From Pseudomonadota bacterium (GTDB taxonomy: Bacteria; Pseudomonadota; Gammaproteobacteria; Xanthomonadales; Xanthomonadaceae): a DNA stretch of 64,000 bases. The stretch spans positions 1-64,000 of the forward strand of contig CAUJIN010000029.1 in NCBI GenBank assembly GCA_963205495.1, written 5' to 3'. Made by a program: the position numbers and the translations under genes. A model generated the notes under the pieces. The model had not been told where the DNA came from and ran no database searches. It was given only the letters and a program-made list of their open reading frames with translations. This document shows, piece after piece, positions 55,895 to 64,000 of this stretch. The first letter of the stretch is position 1. Each line of letters starts with the position of its first letter.

Positions 55895-56329
55895 TCAGCG
55901 CACCACCAGCACCGGGATCCTGCTGTGGGTGATGACCGCGTTGGCCTGGCTTCCGAGCAAAAGACGCCCGAGTCCGCGGCGTCCGTGGGTGGCCATCACC
56001 ACCAGGTCGCAGCCGCGCCCGGCCGAGGTCTCCAAGATCGCCTCGGCGGGATAGCGGTCGGGAACATGCAGGCTGTGGTGCGTCACGCCCAGCTCGCTGG
56101 CGCGCTTCGCCGCTTCGCCCAGAATGCGCTCGGCCTCCGTCGCCATGCGTTTGCGGTATTCCTCGGCCATTTCCGAGGATGCGGTCCAGGTGCTCACCGG
56201 CTGCCAGGGGTCGGTCACGGTCACCAGCAGGGCCTCGGCGCCGAGCGCGGCGGCAAGCTTCAGGCCGTGTTCGACGCCCTTGCCGGAAAGCTCCGAGCCG
56301 TCGGTTGCGATCAGGATCTTGCGGTACAT
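55895..56329 (-). CDS. universal stress protein
   Basis: MYRKILIATDGSELSGKGVEHGLKLAAALGAE ... VVMATHGRRGLGRLLLGSQANAVITHSRIPVLVVR. Confidence 0.93.
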   Translation of the reverse strand: MYRKILIATDGSELSGKGVEHGLKLAAALGAEALLVTVTDPWQPVSTWTASSEMAEEYRKRMATEAERILGEAAKRASELGVTHHSLHVPDRYPAEAILETSAGRGCDLVVMATHGRRGLGRLLLGSQANAVITHSRIPVLVVR

Positions 56330-56387
56330 GGGAATTCTCCTTGTTCGGGGGCGAGGGCCGGTTTCAGGCACCGTGCCGAATCGAGGT

Positions 56388-58055
56388 TCAGTGGTCGGAC
56401 GCGGCTGAAATGCCGATGCCGGTCTGGCTGCGCACTTCCAGCGCGTCGAACGCATCCTTCTCGCGCTGCGCCGCCGCACTCCTGTCGGTAATCGAGAAGA
56501 ACCAGATTGCCAGGAAGGCCAGCGGCACCGAGATGATCGCCGGGTTAGGGAACGGCGTGACGGGCGCGGCGAAGTGGAACACGTCCACCCACACCGTGCT
56601 GCTCAGCGTCACCCACGCGGTGGCCGTCAACAGCCCGATGGCGCCTCCGATCACGGCCCCGCGCGTGGTGCATCCTCGCCAGCTGATCGAGAGCAGCAGC
56701 ACCGGGAAGTTGGCGCTGGCCGCCACCGCGAACGCCAGGCCCACCATGAAGGCGACGTTCTGGTGTTCGAACACGATGCCCAGGAGGATCGCGAGGATGC
56801 CCAGGCCCACCGTGGCCACGCGCGAGATCACCAGCTGCTGCTTCTCCGAATCGCGGCCGCGCGCGAGCACGTTGGCGTAGAGATCGTGCGCGATGGCGTG
56901 CGCGCCGGCCAGCGCCAGCCCCGCCACGACCGCCACGATGGTCGCAAACGCCACCGCCGCCATGAAGCCCAGCAGCAGGCTGCCGCCGACCGCGTTGGCC
57001 AGATGCACGGCCACCATGTTCTGGCCGCCGATCAGATCCTTGATGAGGTTGAAGCTGCCGTCCGCGCCGACGTTGAAGAACTCCGGATGGCGCACCAGCA
57101 GCGCCACCGCGCCGAAGCCGATCACGAAGACCAGCAGGTAGAAGTAGCCGATGAACACGCTCGCCCAGACCACCGACTTGCGCGCCTCGTTGGCGTTGGG
57201 AACGGTGAAGAATCGCATCAGGATATGCGGCAATCCGGCCGTTCCCAGCGCCAGCCCCAGCGCCAGCGAAAGCGCGTTGATCGGGTTGGCGCTGATCGCC
57301 TGGGTCGAGGTCAGGATGGCCTCGCCCGCCGGATGCACCTTGACCGCCTCGGCCAGGATCGCATCGGGGCTGAAGCGGAACAGGTAGAGCACCAGCAGCA
57401 CCATGATCGTGGCGCCGAACAGCATCAGCACCGCCTTGATGATCTGCACCCAGGTCGTCGCGGTCATGCCGCCGAAGCCCACGTAGATCATCATCATCGC
57501 GCCCACCAGCACCACCGACACGTTGTAGTCGATGCCGAACAGCAGCACGATCAGCTTGCCCGCACCCACCACCTGGGCGATGAGGTAGAGCGCGATCACC
57601 AGGAGCGAGGCGCTCGCCGCCAGCACGCGCATCTTCACCTGACTGAGGCGATAGGCGGTGACGTCGGCGAAGTTGTAGCGCCCCAGGTTCCGCAGCCGCT
57701 CGGCGATCAGGAACATCACCACCGGCCAGCCGAACAGGAAGCCGATCGCGTAGATGATCCCGTAGTAACCCTGCACGTAGACCATTCCGGCGATGCCCAG
57801 GAACGAGGCCGCCGAGAGGTAGTCGCCTGCGATCGCCAGCCCGTTCTGGAAGCCGCTGATGCCACCGCCTGCGGTGTAGAAATCGGACGCGGTGCGAGTG
57901 CGTTTGGCAGCCCACCCGGTGATTCCGAAGGTCGCCAGGATGAACACGACGAACATGATGATGGCCGAGGTGTTTGCGGAACCCGATGCCTGCGCGTATG
58001 CCGGCAGCGGCAGCAGAGCCGGCAGGGCCGCGAAAAGGAAACGCAGGGCGCTCAT
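56388..58055 (-). CDS. actP: cation/acetate symporter
   Basis: SSS family; FYTAGGGISGFQNGLAIAGDYLSAASFLGIAGMVY; paired with DUF485 gene. Confidence 0.9.
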   Translation of the reverse strand: MSALRFLFAALPALLPLPAYAQASGSANTSAIIMFVVFILATFGITGWAAKRTRTASDFYTAGGGISGFQNGLAIAGDYLSAASFLGIAGMVYVQGYYGIIYAIGFLFGWPVVMFLIAERLRNLGRYNFADVTAYRLSQVKMRVLAASASLLVIALYLIAQVVGAGKLIVLLFGIDYNVSVVLVGAMMMIYVGFGGMTATTWVQIIKAVLMLFGATIMVLLVLYLFRFSPDAILAEAVKVHPAGEAILTSTQAISANPINALSLALGLALGTAGLPHILMRFFTVPNANEARKSVVWASVFIGYFYLLVFVIGFGAVALLVRHPEFFNVGADGSFNLIKDLIGGQNMVAVHLANAVGGSLLLGFMAAVAFATIVAVVAGLALAGAHAIAHDLYANVLARGRDSEKQQLVISRVATVGLGILAILLGIVFEHQNVAFMVGLAFAVAASANFPVLLLSISWRGCTTRGAVIGGAIGLLTATAWVTLSSTVWVDVFHFAAPVTPFPNPAIISVPLAFLAIWFFSITDRSAAAQREKDAFDALEVRSQTGIGISAASDH

Positions 58056-58360
58056 TTCACGTCCCTCAGGATGTCGGCCAGGATCGGGTCGTGCTTCTTC
58101 CTGGAAAGGTAGACGTAAGCGCCGATCATCAGCACCGCGCTGACCTCGATCAGCACCGCCACCACCAGTCCGCGCGTCATCGTCGCGCCGGCCCACAGCG
58201 GCGCCGACAGCGCGCCGGACCAGAAGGCAAGCGTGAGGATGAAGCCGAAATACACCACGACCATCAGCAGAAAGAACGCCAGCCGCGTCCGGGCGCGGCG
58301 CTCCACCAGTTCACGATAACGCGGGTGTGCCAGCACCCGCTGCACGATGTCTTGCGTCAT
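58052..58360 (-). CDS. DUF485 domain-containing protein (YjcH-like)
   Basis: 102 aa; VLAHPRYRELVERRARTRLAFFLLMVVVYFGFI; ATGA overlap with actP. Confidence 0.9.
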   Translation of the reverse strand: MTQDIVQRVLAHPRYRELVERRARTRLAFFLLMVVVYFGFILTLAFWSGALSAPLWAGATMTRGLVVAVLIEVSAVLMIGAYVYLSRKKHDPILADILRDVK

Positions 58361-58373
58361 TTCCCTTCCCCTC

Positions 58374-59702
58374 TCAGAAGCTGTATTTGGTGGTGAACTG
58401 CAGGCGCGTCAGGTCGCCGTCCGCGCCGCCTTCCACCTCGCGTTTTCCGACCATCAGCTCGGCGCCGACGTCGACCTTGGGCAGCGGTGAATAGAACAGG
58501 TTGGCACGAAGGCTCGACACCGTTTTCGTGGCCGCGGCGCCCGTGAGCGCGAGGTCGTTGTCGTAGTCGCTTCGCGCGTAGACCAGGTTGCTGCGCAGCT
58601 TCGGGCTGAAGGCGTGACGCCAGCCGATGTAGCCCGCGCGTGCGCCGATGAGGTCGAGCTGGCCATCCGCATCCAGTGCGGCGTCGCCGGTGATCGCAAG
58701 GCCGATGTATCGGCTGATGCCCTCGCCCAGCGTGATCTGGTAGCGCAGGTCGTCGTCGGAACCCATCACCCACTTGCCGCCGAGGGTGATGCCGCCGCCC
58801 AGTTCGCTGTCCCGGGCACCCGCGCGGTCCACCCGCAGCAGGCGCGCGATCGCGCCGATGCCGAACGTGCCCCAGTCGCCCTTCCAGCCGTGGCGCAGGG
58901 AGAGATCGGGCATCGCCCCGCGATCGGATGCGGCGGCACCGACCAACACCGTTTCGGGGTTCTCCAGCGCGACGCTGAATCCGCCCGAGGTGTAGCGCAG
59001 CTGCGCCTGGCGCACGAACACGATCGCATCGGTCGGACCGATGAAATCCACCGTTTCCGGCATCGCGGTCAGGTCCATCAGGTTCGACCAGGTCTGCCCC
59101 GCGAGCCAGCCGTTCCAGCCCAGGTAGGCGTGGCGCAGGGTGGTGCCATAGGTGTTGGTCGCACTCTGGTTGCCCAGCGCGTTGCCGAAGAAATCGACCT
59201 CGAAGAACGCGCCGAACTTGCTGCCCGCCTCGGTGACGCTGTCGATGCCGAGGTTCACGCGCGAAAACCTGGCGTGGGCGTCGTAATCGGTGCCCGAGGA
59301 AGCGCCGCCCACCGGGATCTGGCTGGGCAGGTAGAGCGCGCGTCCCACCGCGCCGTCGGCAAGCTGGCCGTCGCCCGTGCGCGTGGCGAGAAAGTCGGCT
59401 TTTGCATAGCCCCCGATCCGGATCGAGGTGCCTGCCGCCGCGCCCGGCATTTGCAGCGTCACGCCCGCCGGGCGTGCCTCCGCGGGCTGCGGCGCTGGTA
59501 CCGCCGCCGTCTTCACCGGCTCATTCCGTGCAGCCTGCGACGGCTGCTGGCTCAGCAGCGCCTGCACCATGCGCTCCAGCTCCGCCACCCGCGCCTCCAG
59601 CGCAAGCTCGCGCTCGCTCTGCGCCAGCGCGGGTGCCGAAGCTCCGGCCACCAGCAGCGCCGTGAACAGGGCCGCCCTTGCGATCCTCGTCGCGCGTTTC
59701 AT
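58374..59702 (-). CDS. DcaP-like outer-membrane porin
   Basis: Signal peptide; coiled-coil ALEARVAELERMVQALL; IRIGGYAKADFLATRTGDGQL; ends ...LQFTTKYSF. Confidence 0.85.
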   Translation of the reverse strand: MKRATRIARAALFTALLVAGASAPALAQSERELALEARVAELERMVQALLSQQPSQAARNEPVKTAAVPAPQPAEARPAGVTLQMPGAAAGTSIRIGGYAKADFLATRTGDGQLADGAVGRALYLPSQIPVGGASSGTDYDAHARFSRVNLGIDSVTEAGSKFGAFFEVDFFGNALGNQSATNTYGTTLRHAYLGWNGWLAGQTWSNLMDLTAMPETVDFIGPTDAIVFVRQAQLRYTSGGFSVALENPETVLVGAAASDRGAMPDLSLRHGWKGDWGTFGIGAIARLLRVDRAGARDSELGGGITLGGKWVMGSDDDLRYQITLGEGISRYIGLAITGDAALDADGQLDLIGARAGYIGWRHAFSPKLRSNLVYARSDYDNDLALTGAAATKTVSSLRANLFYSPLPKVDVGAELMVGKREVEGGADGDLTRLQFTTKYSF

Positions 59703-59910
59703 CCGCAGTCCCTCCCTCAAGAGATGCCTCGGGACCGAGTCTGCGGGCCAGCTTCACGCACACGCCATTCGCCTTTGGTCGTGGCCTCGACCAAAGTCCA
59801 AGTATTCCGCAAGCAGCCACCCGGAGTGGCGAACCGGCTGGCGCGAGCCTGTCCCGCGCCGATTCACGCGGCGCGGAACCTCCGGGAGCAAGCCATGCTC
59901 TGCGCGCACT

Positions 59911-60879
59911 TCACGCGAAGGCGTAGCGCACCACGTGGAAGAAGATCGGCGCGGCGAAAGTGACCGAATCGAGCCGGTCGAGCATGCCGCCGTGGCCTTC
60001 GATCATCTGTCCCCAGTCCTTGGCGCCGAGGCTGCGCTTGACCGCCGACAGCGCCAGCCCGCCGAGGAAGCCGCACAGCACGATCAGCAGCGACAGCAGG
60101 CCCGATTGCAGCGGCGTGAAGGGCGTGATCCACCACAGCGCCGCGCCCACGCCCGCCGCCGAAATCCCGCCGCCGAGCAGCCCTTCCACGGTCTTGGACG
60201 GGCTGACGGAAGGTGCGAGCCTGTGCTTGCCGAACAGCTTGCCGAACACGTACTGCAACACGTCCGAAAGCTGCACCACCAGCAGCAGGTACAGGAGCAG
60301 CAGCAGGTTGCCGTTCTCGTAGCCGGGGATGTCGAGCAGCAGCAGCGCCGGCGCGTAGCTGATGCAGTACACCGTCAGCATCAGCCCCCACTGGATCTTG
60401 GTGTTGCGCTCGAGGAAGCCTTCGGTGTCGCCGGCCAGCGCCGACACCGCCGGCAGCAGCAGGAAGCCGTACACCGGGATGCACATCACGAACAGGCCGT
60501 ACCAGTCGATCCCGATCAGGAAATACTGCAGCGGGATGGCGACGTAGAAGCACAGCACCAGCACCAGGTGGTCGCCGCGCCGCGTCGGGGTGAGCGTGAC
60601 GAACTCGCGCAGCGCCAGGAACGAGGCCGCGGCGAACAGCACCAGGGTGGCGATCTTGCCGAGCAGGAAGCACGCGCCCAGCACCGCCACCATCGCCCAC
60701 CAGGCGTTGATCCGCGCCACGAGGTTGTCCACCGTCGCGCCGGGGCTGCGGCGTCGCAGCACCGCCGCGATCGCGCTGGCCACCAGCAGGAGCGCCAGCA
60801 CTCCGCCCATCACCTGCCAGAACGCTTCGGGCGTGCGGTGCACGAGCGTCTGGAACCATTGCACCGCCGTATCGATCAT
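59911..60879 (-). CDS. phosphatidate cytidylyltransferase (CdsA-like)
   Basis: QLSDVLQYVFGKLFGKHRLAPSVSPSKTVEGLLGG ... KRSLGAKDWGQMIEGHGGMLDRLDSVTFAAPIFF. Confidence 0.92.
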   Translation of the reverse strand: MIDTAVQWFQTLVHRTPEAFWQVMGGVLALLLVASAIAAVLRRRSPGATVDNLVARINAWWAMVAVLGACFLLGKIATLVLFAAASFLALREFVTLTPTRRGDHLVLVLCFYVAIPLQYFLIGIDWYGLFVMCIPVYGFLLLPAVSALAGDTEGFLERNTKIQWGLMLTVYCISYAPALLLLDIPGYENGNLLLLLYLLLVVQLSDVLQYVFGKLFGKHRLAPSVSPSKTVEGLLGGGISAAGVGAALWWITPFTPLQSGLLSLLIVLCGFLGGLALSAVKRSLGAKDWGQMIEGHGGMLDRLDSVTFAAPIFFHVVRYAFA

Positions 60880-61047
60880 CGCTTCCTCGCCATTGCCGGG
60901 CCGGACCCGCCGGGCCGCGATTCTAGCCGCGCTTCCGCGCAGGAGCGCGGCGCAAGCAGCGATGCTGCCGCCATGCGGATCCGGTCTGCGGCGCGCGCGG
61001 GACCCCGGCCAGCGCCGCCCCCTCCCGTGCGATCCGCGGCGGCGGCC

Positions 61048-61620
61048 TCAGTCCGGCGCCGCCAGATGCTGCTTGAGCCAGGCGCTGGCGTGGGCCCACT
61101 CGCGATTGACCGCCGAAGGGTGGATATCCAGCGCCTGCGCGGTTTCCTCGATGGTGAAACCGGCGAACACCCGCAGCTCCACCACGCTGGCGGCGCGCGG
61201 ATCGAGCCGCGCCAACGTCGCCAGCGCCGAATCGAGCGCGACCAGGTCCTCGGGGTTGGCGCTGAACGCCACGTCACAGCCGTCCAGCGAGGCCGGCGCG
61301 ACGCCTGCGCCGCGCTTGTCGGCGAGCTTGCGGCGCGCGCGATCGACCAGCACCTGACGCATCGCGCGCGCGACGATGCGCGCGAAATGCTTGCGGTCGT
61401 CGGCGGCCGGCGCCTGCGCGGCGAGGGTGAGCTTGATCAGCGCATCATTGAACAGGGCGGTCGGCTGCAGCGTGTCGTGCCCCGACTCGCTGCGCAGCAC
61501 CGCCGCAGCGAGTCGCTTGAGCTCGCCGTACAGGCGCGTGAACACGCGGTCGCGCGCGGCGGCGTCGCCGTCCTGCCAGTCGCGGATCCAGTTGGTGATG
61601 TCATCGGCATGGGCCTGCAT
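61048..61620 (-). CDS. ECF-type RNA polymerase sigma factor
   Basis: ITNWIRDWQDGDAAARDRVFTRLYGELKRLAAAVLRSES...TALFNDALIKL...RKHFARIVARAMRQVLVDRARRK; same subgroup as 35414-35962. Confidence 0.88.
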   Translation of the reverse strand: MQAHADDITNWIRDWQDGDAAARDRVFTRLYGELKRLAAAVLRSESGHDTLQPTALFNDALIKLTLAAQAPAADDRKHFARIVARAMRQVLVDRARRKLADKRGAGVAPASLDGCDVAFSANPEDLVALDSALATLARLDPRAASVVELRVFAGFTIEETAQALDIHPSAVNREWAHASAWLKQHLAAPD

Positions 61621-61737
61621 CGCGCAAGGATACGCGAGGCCTGCCGTGCGCATCCAACGGCCGATGCCTGCCCATCGAAGCTTGTTCCCGGCGGGAGGCA
61701 GGAGTGCTCCCGCCGTCGGCACCGTGATCCCCGTCGC

Positions 61738-63153
61738 TCATTCGAACCCGTCGGAAAACAGTTCACCCAGCGTGAATCGCGCGATCAGCCAGTCGCTGTC
61801 GGTGTCGGGATTGCACTGGCGCGTGGCGCTGCCGACCAGCACCGGCGCCCCGTTCCACAGCGACAGACGCGTGTGTACCTGCTGGCTGGCCTGGCCGGCG
61901 CAGGAGGGCGAAGGGCTGCGGTAGCTGACGGTGGCGGCATCCGCCGGCAGGGCCGCATCCTCGGCTGCCGTGGCTCCGATGCGAGCAAGCGCCAGATGAA
62001 AACCCGAATGAGCAAAGCCACCACCGGCCGGGCGCTTGACCACCTGGGCGCCGTAGAGCACATGCGTGGCATCCAGCGGCATGATGGACTCGGCACTGGA
62101 TAGAATGCCCGTTGCAACGCCGTCGATCGGGGCGCTCGGCGGCAGATCCAGCGTGCTGATGCCGCCCTGGCGAAACACCACCAGTCGCGGTGTCCGCGGC
62201 CCGCTGCTGCCATGGGCGCGCCAGCTGCTGCCGGCCACCAGCACGCCCGGCCGCAGCAGGCGCGCACCCTGCAGGACATCGTCGCCACCGCCACCGCGGA
62301 TCGTCGCCGTCGGCTGCAGGGTCGCCGCATCCAGCAGGCCGAGGTAGTACACCCGCTGCCCGGAAGCATCGTCGCCGTCGCCGACCAGCCACAGCTCGCC
62401 GCCGGGGCCGTAGTCGGCACCGCTGGCCGACATGGCGCCCGACAGCCCGGGCAGGTCCGGCACGCTGGCGCCGGCGAGCGCGCCGTCGGCGCTGAAGCGC
62501 GCGACGAAAGGCCGGGACTGGCCGCCGCCCGCCGGCGCGAGCTCCGCCATGCCGGTCAGCAGCAGCTCGCCACTGGCGGCACGGTTGAGGCCCAGCGGGG
62601 CCTCACCGCCCGCGAGCCCGCCGCGGAAGTCGTCCAGGTCCAGCATCGTCACGCCTCCCGTGCCGAAGCCCGGGTCGAGCTGTCCCTCGGCGGTGATCCG
62701 CAGGAGCTGCAGATTGCATTCTGCGCCAGCATCATTCCAGCAGGCGCCCGTGCCGCCGCCCGACACACTGCGCGCGACCACGGTGCGCCCGCCCCCGACG
62801 CACAGCGCGGCGTGGCCGAAGGAGAAAGTTCCACCGCTGGACAGCGCGATGAAGCGACGGCCGGCGCTGCCAAAGGCAGGGTCGAGGCTGCCATCGGGCC
62901 GCAGCCGCACCACGCCGATCCAGTCGGAGCCGCTGATACCCCGCACCATGCCGCTGACGATCTGGGTGCCGTCCGGGCCGGGGCAACTCGCGTAGGCGCG
63001 ATCGAAATCGGCACCCGCAGTCAGCGGATCGAAGCCGATCGTCTTCCAGCCGTCGCCGTCGAAACCCGCATCCAGCTTCACCGCCCGGGCCGCGCCGGCC
63101 AGACCCAGCATCGCCAAGGCAATCGCTACCCACCAACCAGCCACGCTGCGCAT
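61738..63153 (-). CDS. secreted delta-60-like beta-propeller protein ending in LFSDGFE
   Basis: Signal peptide MRSVAGWWVAIALAMLGLAGAARA; VKLDAGFDGDGWKTIGF; VRLRPDGSLDPAFGSAGRRF; C-terminus TLGELFSDGFE*. Confidence 0.75.
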   Translation of the reverse strand: MRSVAGWWVAIALAMLGLAGAARAVKLDAGFDGDGWKTIGFDPLTAGADFDRAYASCPGPDGTQIVSGMVRGISGSDWIGVVRLRPDGSLDPAFGSAGRRFIALSSGGTFSFGHAALCVGGGRTVVARSVSGGGTGACWNDAGAECNLQLLRITAEGQLDPGFGTGGVTMLDLDDFRGGLAGGEAPLGLNRAASGELLLTGMAELAPAGGGQSRPFVARFSADGALAGASVPDLPGLSGAMSASGADYGPGGELWLVGDGDDASGQRVYYLGLLDAATLQPTATIRGGGGDDVLQGARLLRPGVLVAGSSWRAHGSSGPRTPRLVVFRQGGISTLDLPPSAPIDGVATGILSSAESIMPLDATHVLYGAQVVKRPAGGGFAHSGFHLALARIGATAAEDAALPADAATVSYRSPSPSCAGQASQQVHTRLSLWNGAPVLVGSATRQCNPDTDSDWLIARFTLGELFSDGFE

Positions 63154-63254
63154 CGCATTCTCCTCGCGGCACCACGCCGTCTCGTCCTGCAGTACGCAGG
63201 CCGGCGGCGTTTTCACCGCGCCGCCACAGCGCACGGCGCCAACTGCGCCGCCGG

Positions 63255-64000
63255 TCAGGGCTCGAAGCCGTCGGCGAAGATCCGGTCGAACGGATGGTCG
63301 ATGCGCGCCAGCAGCCAGTCGCTGCCGCCGCCCGCCGGGCAATCGTGCGCGGCGTGGCCGACCAGCAGCGGGCGCCGCAGCGACAGCGCGACCTGGGCGT
63401 GGAACTGGTCGCGCACGTTGCCGGCGCAACCGGGTTCCATCGGGCGCGTGTAGCTCAGGCTGAGGCTTCCGCCGTTGCCGAAATCGGTCAGCACCTGGTC
63501 GTCGGCGGCGCCGGCGCCGATGCGCGCGGCGGCGAGGTAGTAGCCCTTGTAGCCGAGGAAGGTGGCGCCCGCATCGAAGGCCTCGGCACCGGCCGCAAAC
63601 AGCACGCGGTCCGCATCGACGCGGGCCACCGCCAGATCGTGCGCGTCGATGCCGGTGCCCAGGCCGGCCGCGCTGCCGAGCGGCAGCGGCGCCGGCTGCG
63701 GCAGGGCGAGCAGCGTCATCGACGCATCGCGCAGCACCAGCAGGCGCGGTTCGCCGGGGCTGCTGCCGTTGCGCTGCACCGCGCCGGCGACCAGCACGCC
63801 GGGGCGCAGCAGCCGCGCACCCTTCAACTGCACGCCATCGTCATCACTGATGTCGGTGCGCAGCACCGCGAGCGTCTGCGCATCGAGCACCAGCCGGAAC
63901 GCGCGGTATCGCCCCTGCTGCAAGTGATAGCCATCACCGACCAGCCACAGCGTGTTCCCAGCGGCAGGGACCGCCGCCGAGGCCGTGGTTTCCGAGCCCA
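63255..64000 (-). CDS. paralogous secreted beta-propeller protein (5' end outside window), ending in IFADGFEP
   Basis: Shares LKGARLLRPGVLVAG, DWLLARI and terminal FxDGFE with 61738-63153; frame stays open to the window edge. Confidence 0.7.
   Translation of the reverse strand, partial: GSETTASAAVPAAGNTLWLVGDGYHLQQGRYRAFRLVLDAQTLAVLRTDISDDDGVQLKGARLLRPGVLVAGAVQRNGSSPGEPRLLVLRDASMTLLALPQPAPLPLGSAAGLGTGIDAHDLAVARVDADRVLFAAGAEAFDAGATFLGYKGYYLAAARIGAGAADDQVLTDFGNGGSLSLSYTRPMEPGCAGNVRDQFHAQVALSLRRPLLVGHAAHDCPAGGGSDWLLARIDHPFDRIFADGFEP

Noticed and set aside
61690-61714. GGCGGGAG-N9-CTCCCGCC hairpin as a terminator
   Set aside because: No T tract and such hairpins are expected by chance at this GC content
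59428-62103. 891-aa plus-strand ORF
   Set aside because: Antisense to porin, cdsA-like and sigma genes; Gln/His/Arg-rich shadow translation

Overview
High-GC, densely coding chromosomal window, probably from a Xanthomonadales/Lysobacterales-like gammaproteobacterium (inferred from gene content and order; no tRNA, rRNA, CRISPR array, prophage or intact IS element seen). Mostly housekeeping and metabolic genes: pyrE; a purine-degradation block (xdhA-xdhB-xdhC divergent from add-uraH-puuD); Na+/H+ antiporter; tex; AMP nucleosidase; PilH-like response regulator; malic enzyme; rsgA; two universal stress proteins; pyruvate kinase; icd; the def-fmt-rsmB-DUF4390-NtrY-like block divergent from a TsaP-like LysM gene, dprA, smg and topA; an ActP/DUF485/DcaP-porin operon; a CdsA-like gene; two ECF sigma factors; and two Ser/Thr kinases. 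About 29.8-39.4 kb is an accessory, visibly less GC-biased insert. It holds degraded toxin-antitoxin remnants, a partial duplicate of icd whose 3' 76 bp match the intact gene exactly, a truncated FG-GAP-type secreted protein, an ECF-sigma/Ser-Thr-kinase pair and a beta-propeller/M23-like fusion protein. The most interesting signals are: (1) a short 'LFxDGFE'-type motif at the C-terminus of several signal-peptide proteins and at an internal module boundary of another; (2) the icd/TA remnant locus with a base-precise breakpoint; (3) a dispersed palindrome GTCGGGGGCGTAGCCCCGAC at gene 3' ends; (4) a perfect FNR/ANR-like palindrome between usp and pyk; (5) an RDD-pilin-like fusion; (6) a metzincin with three exact-length 375-bp internal repeats.
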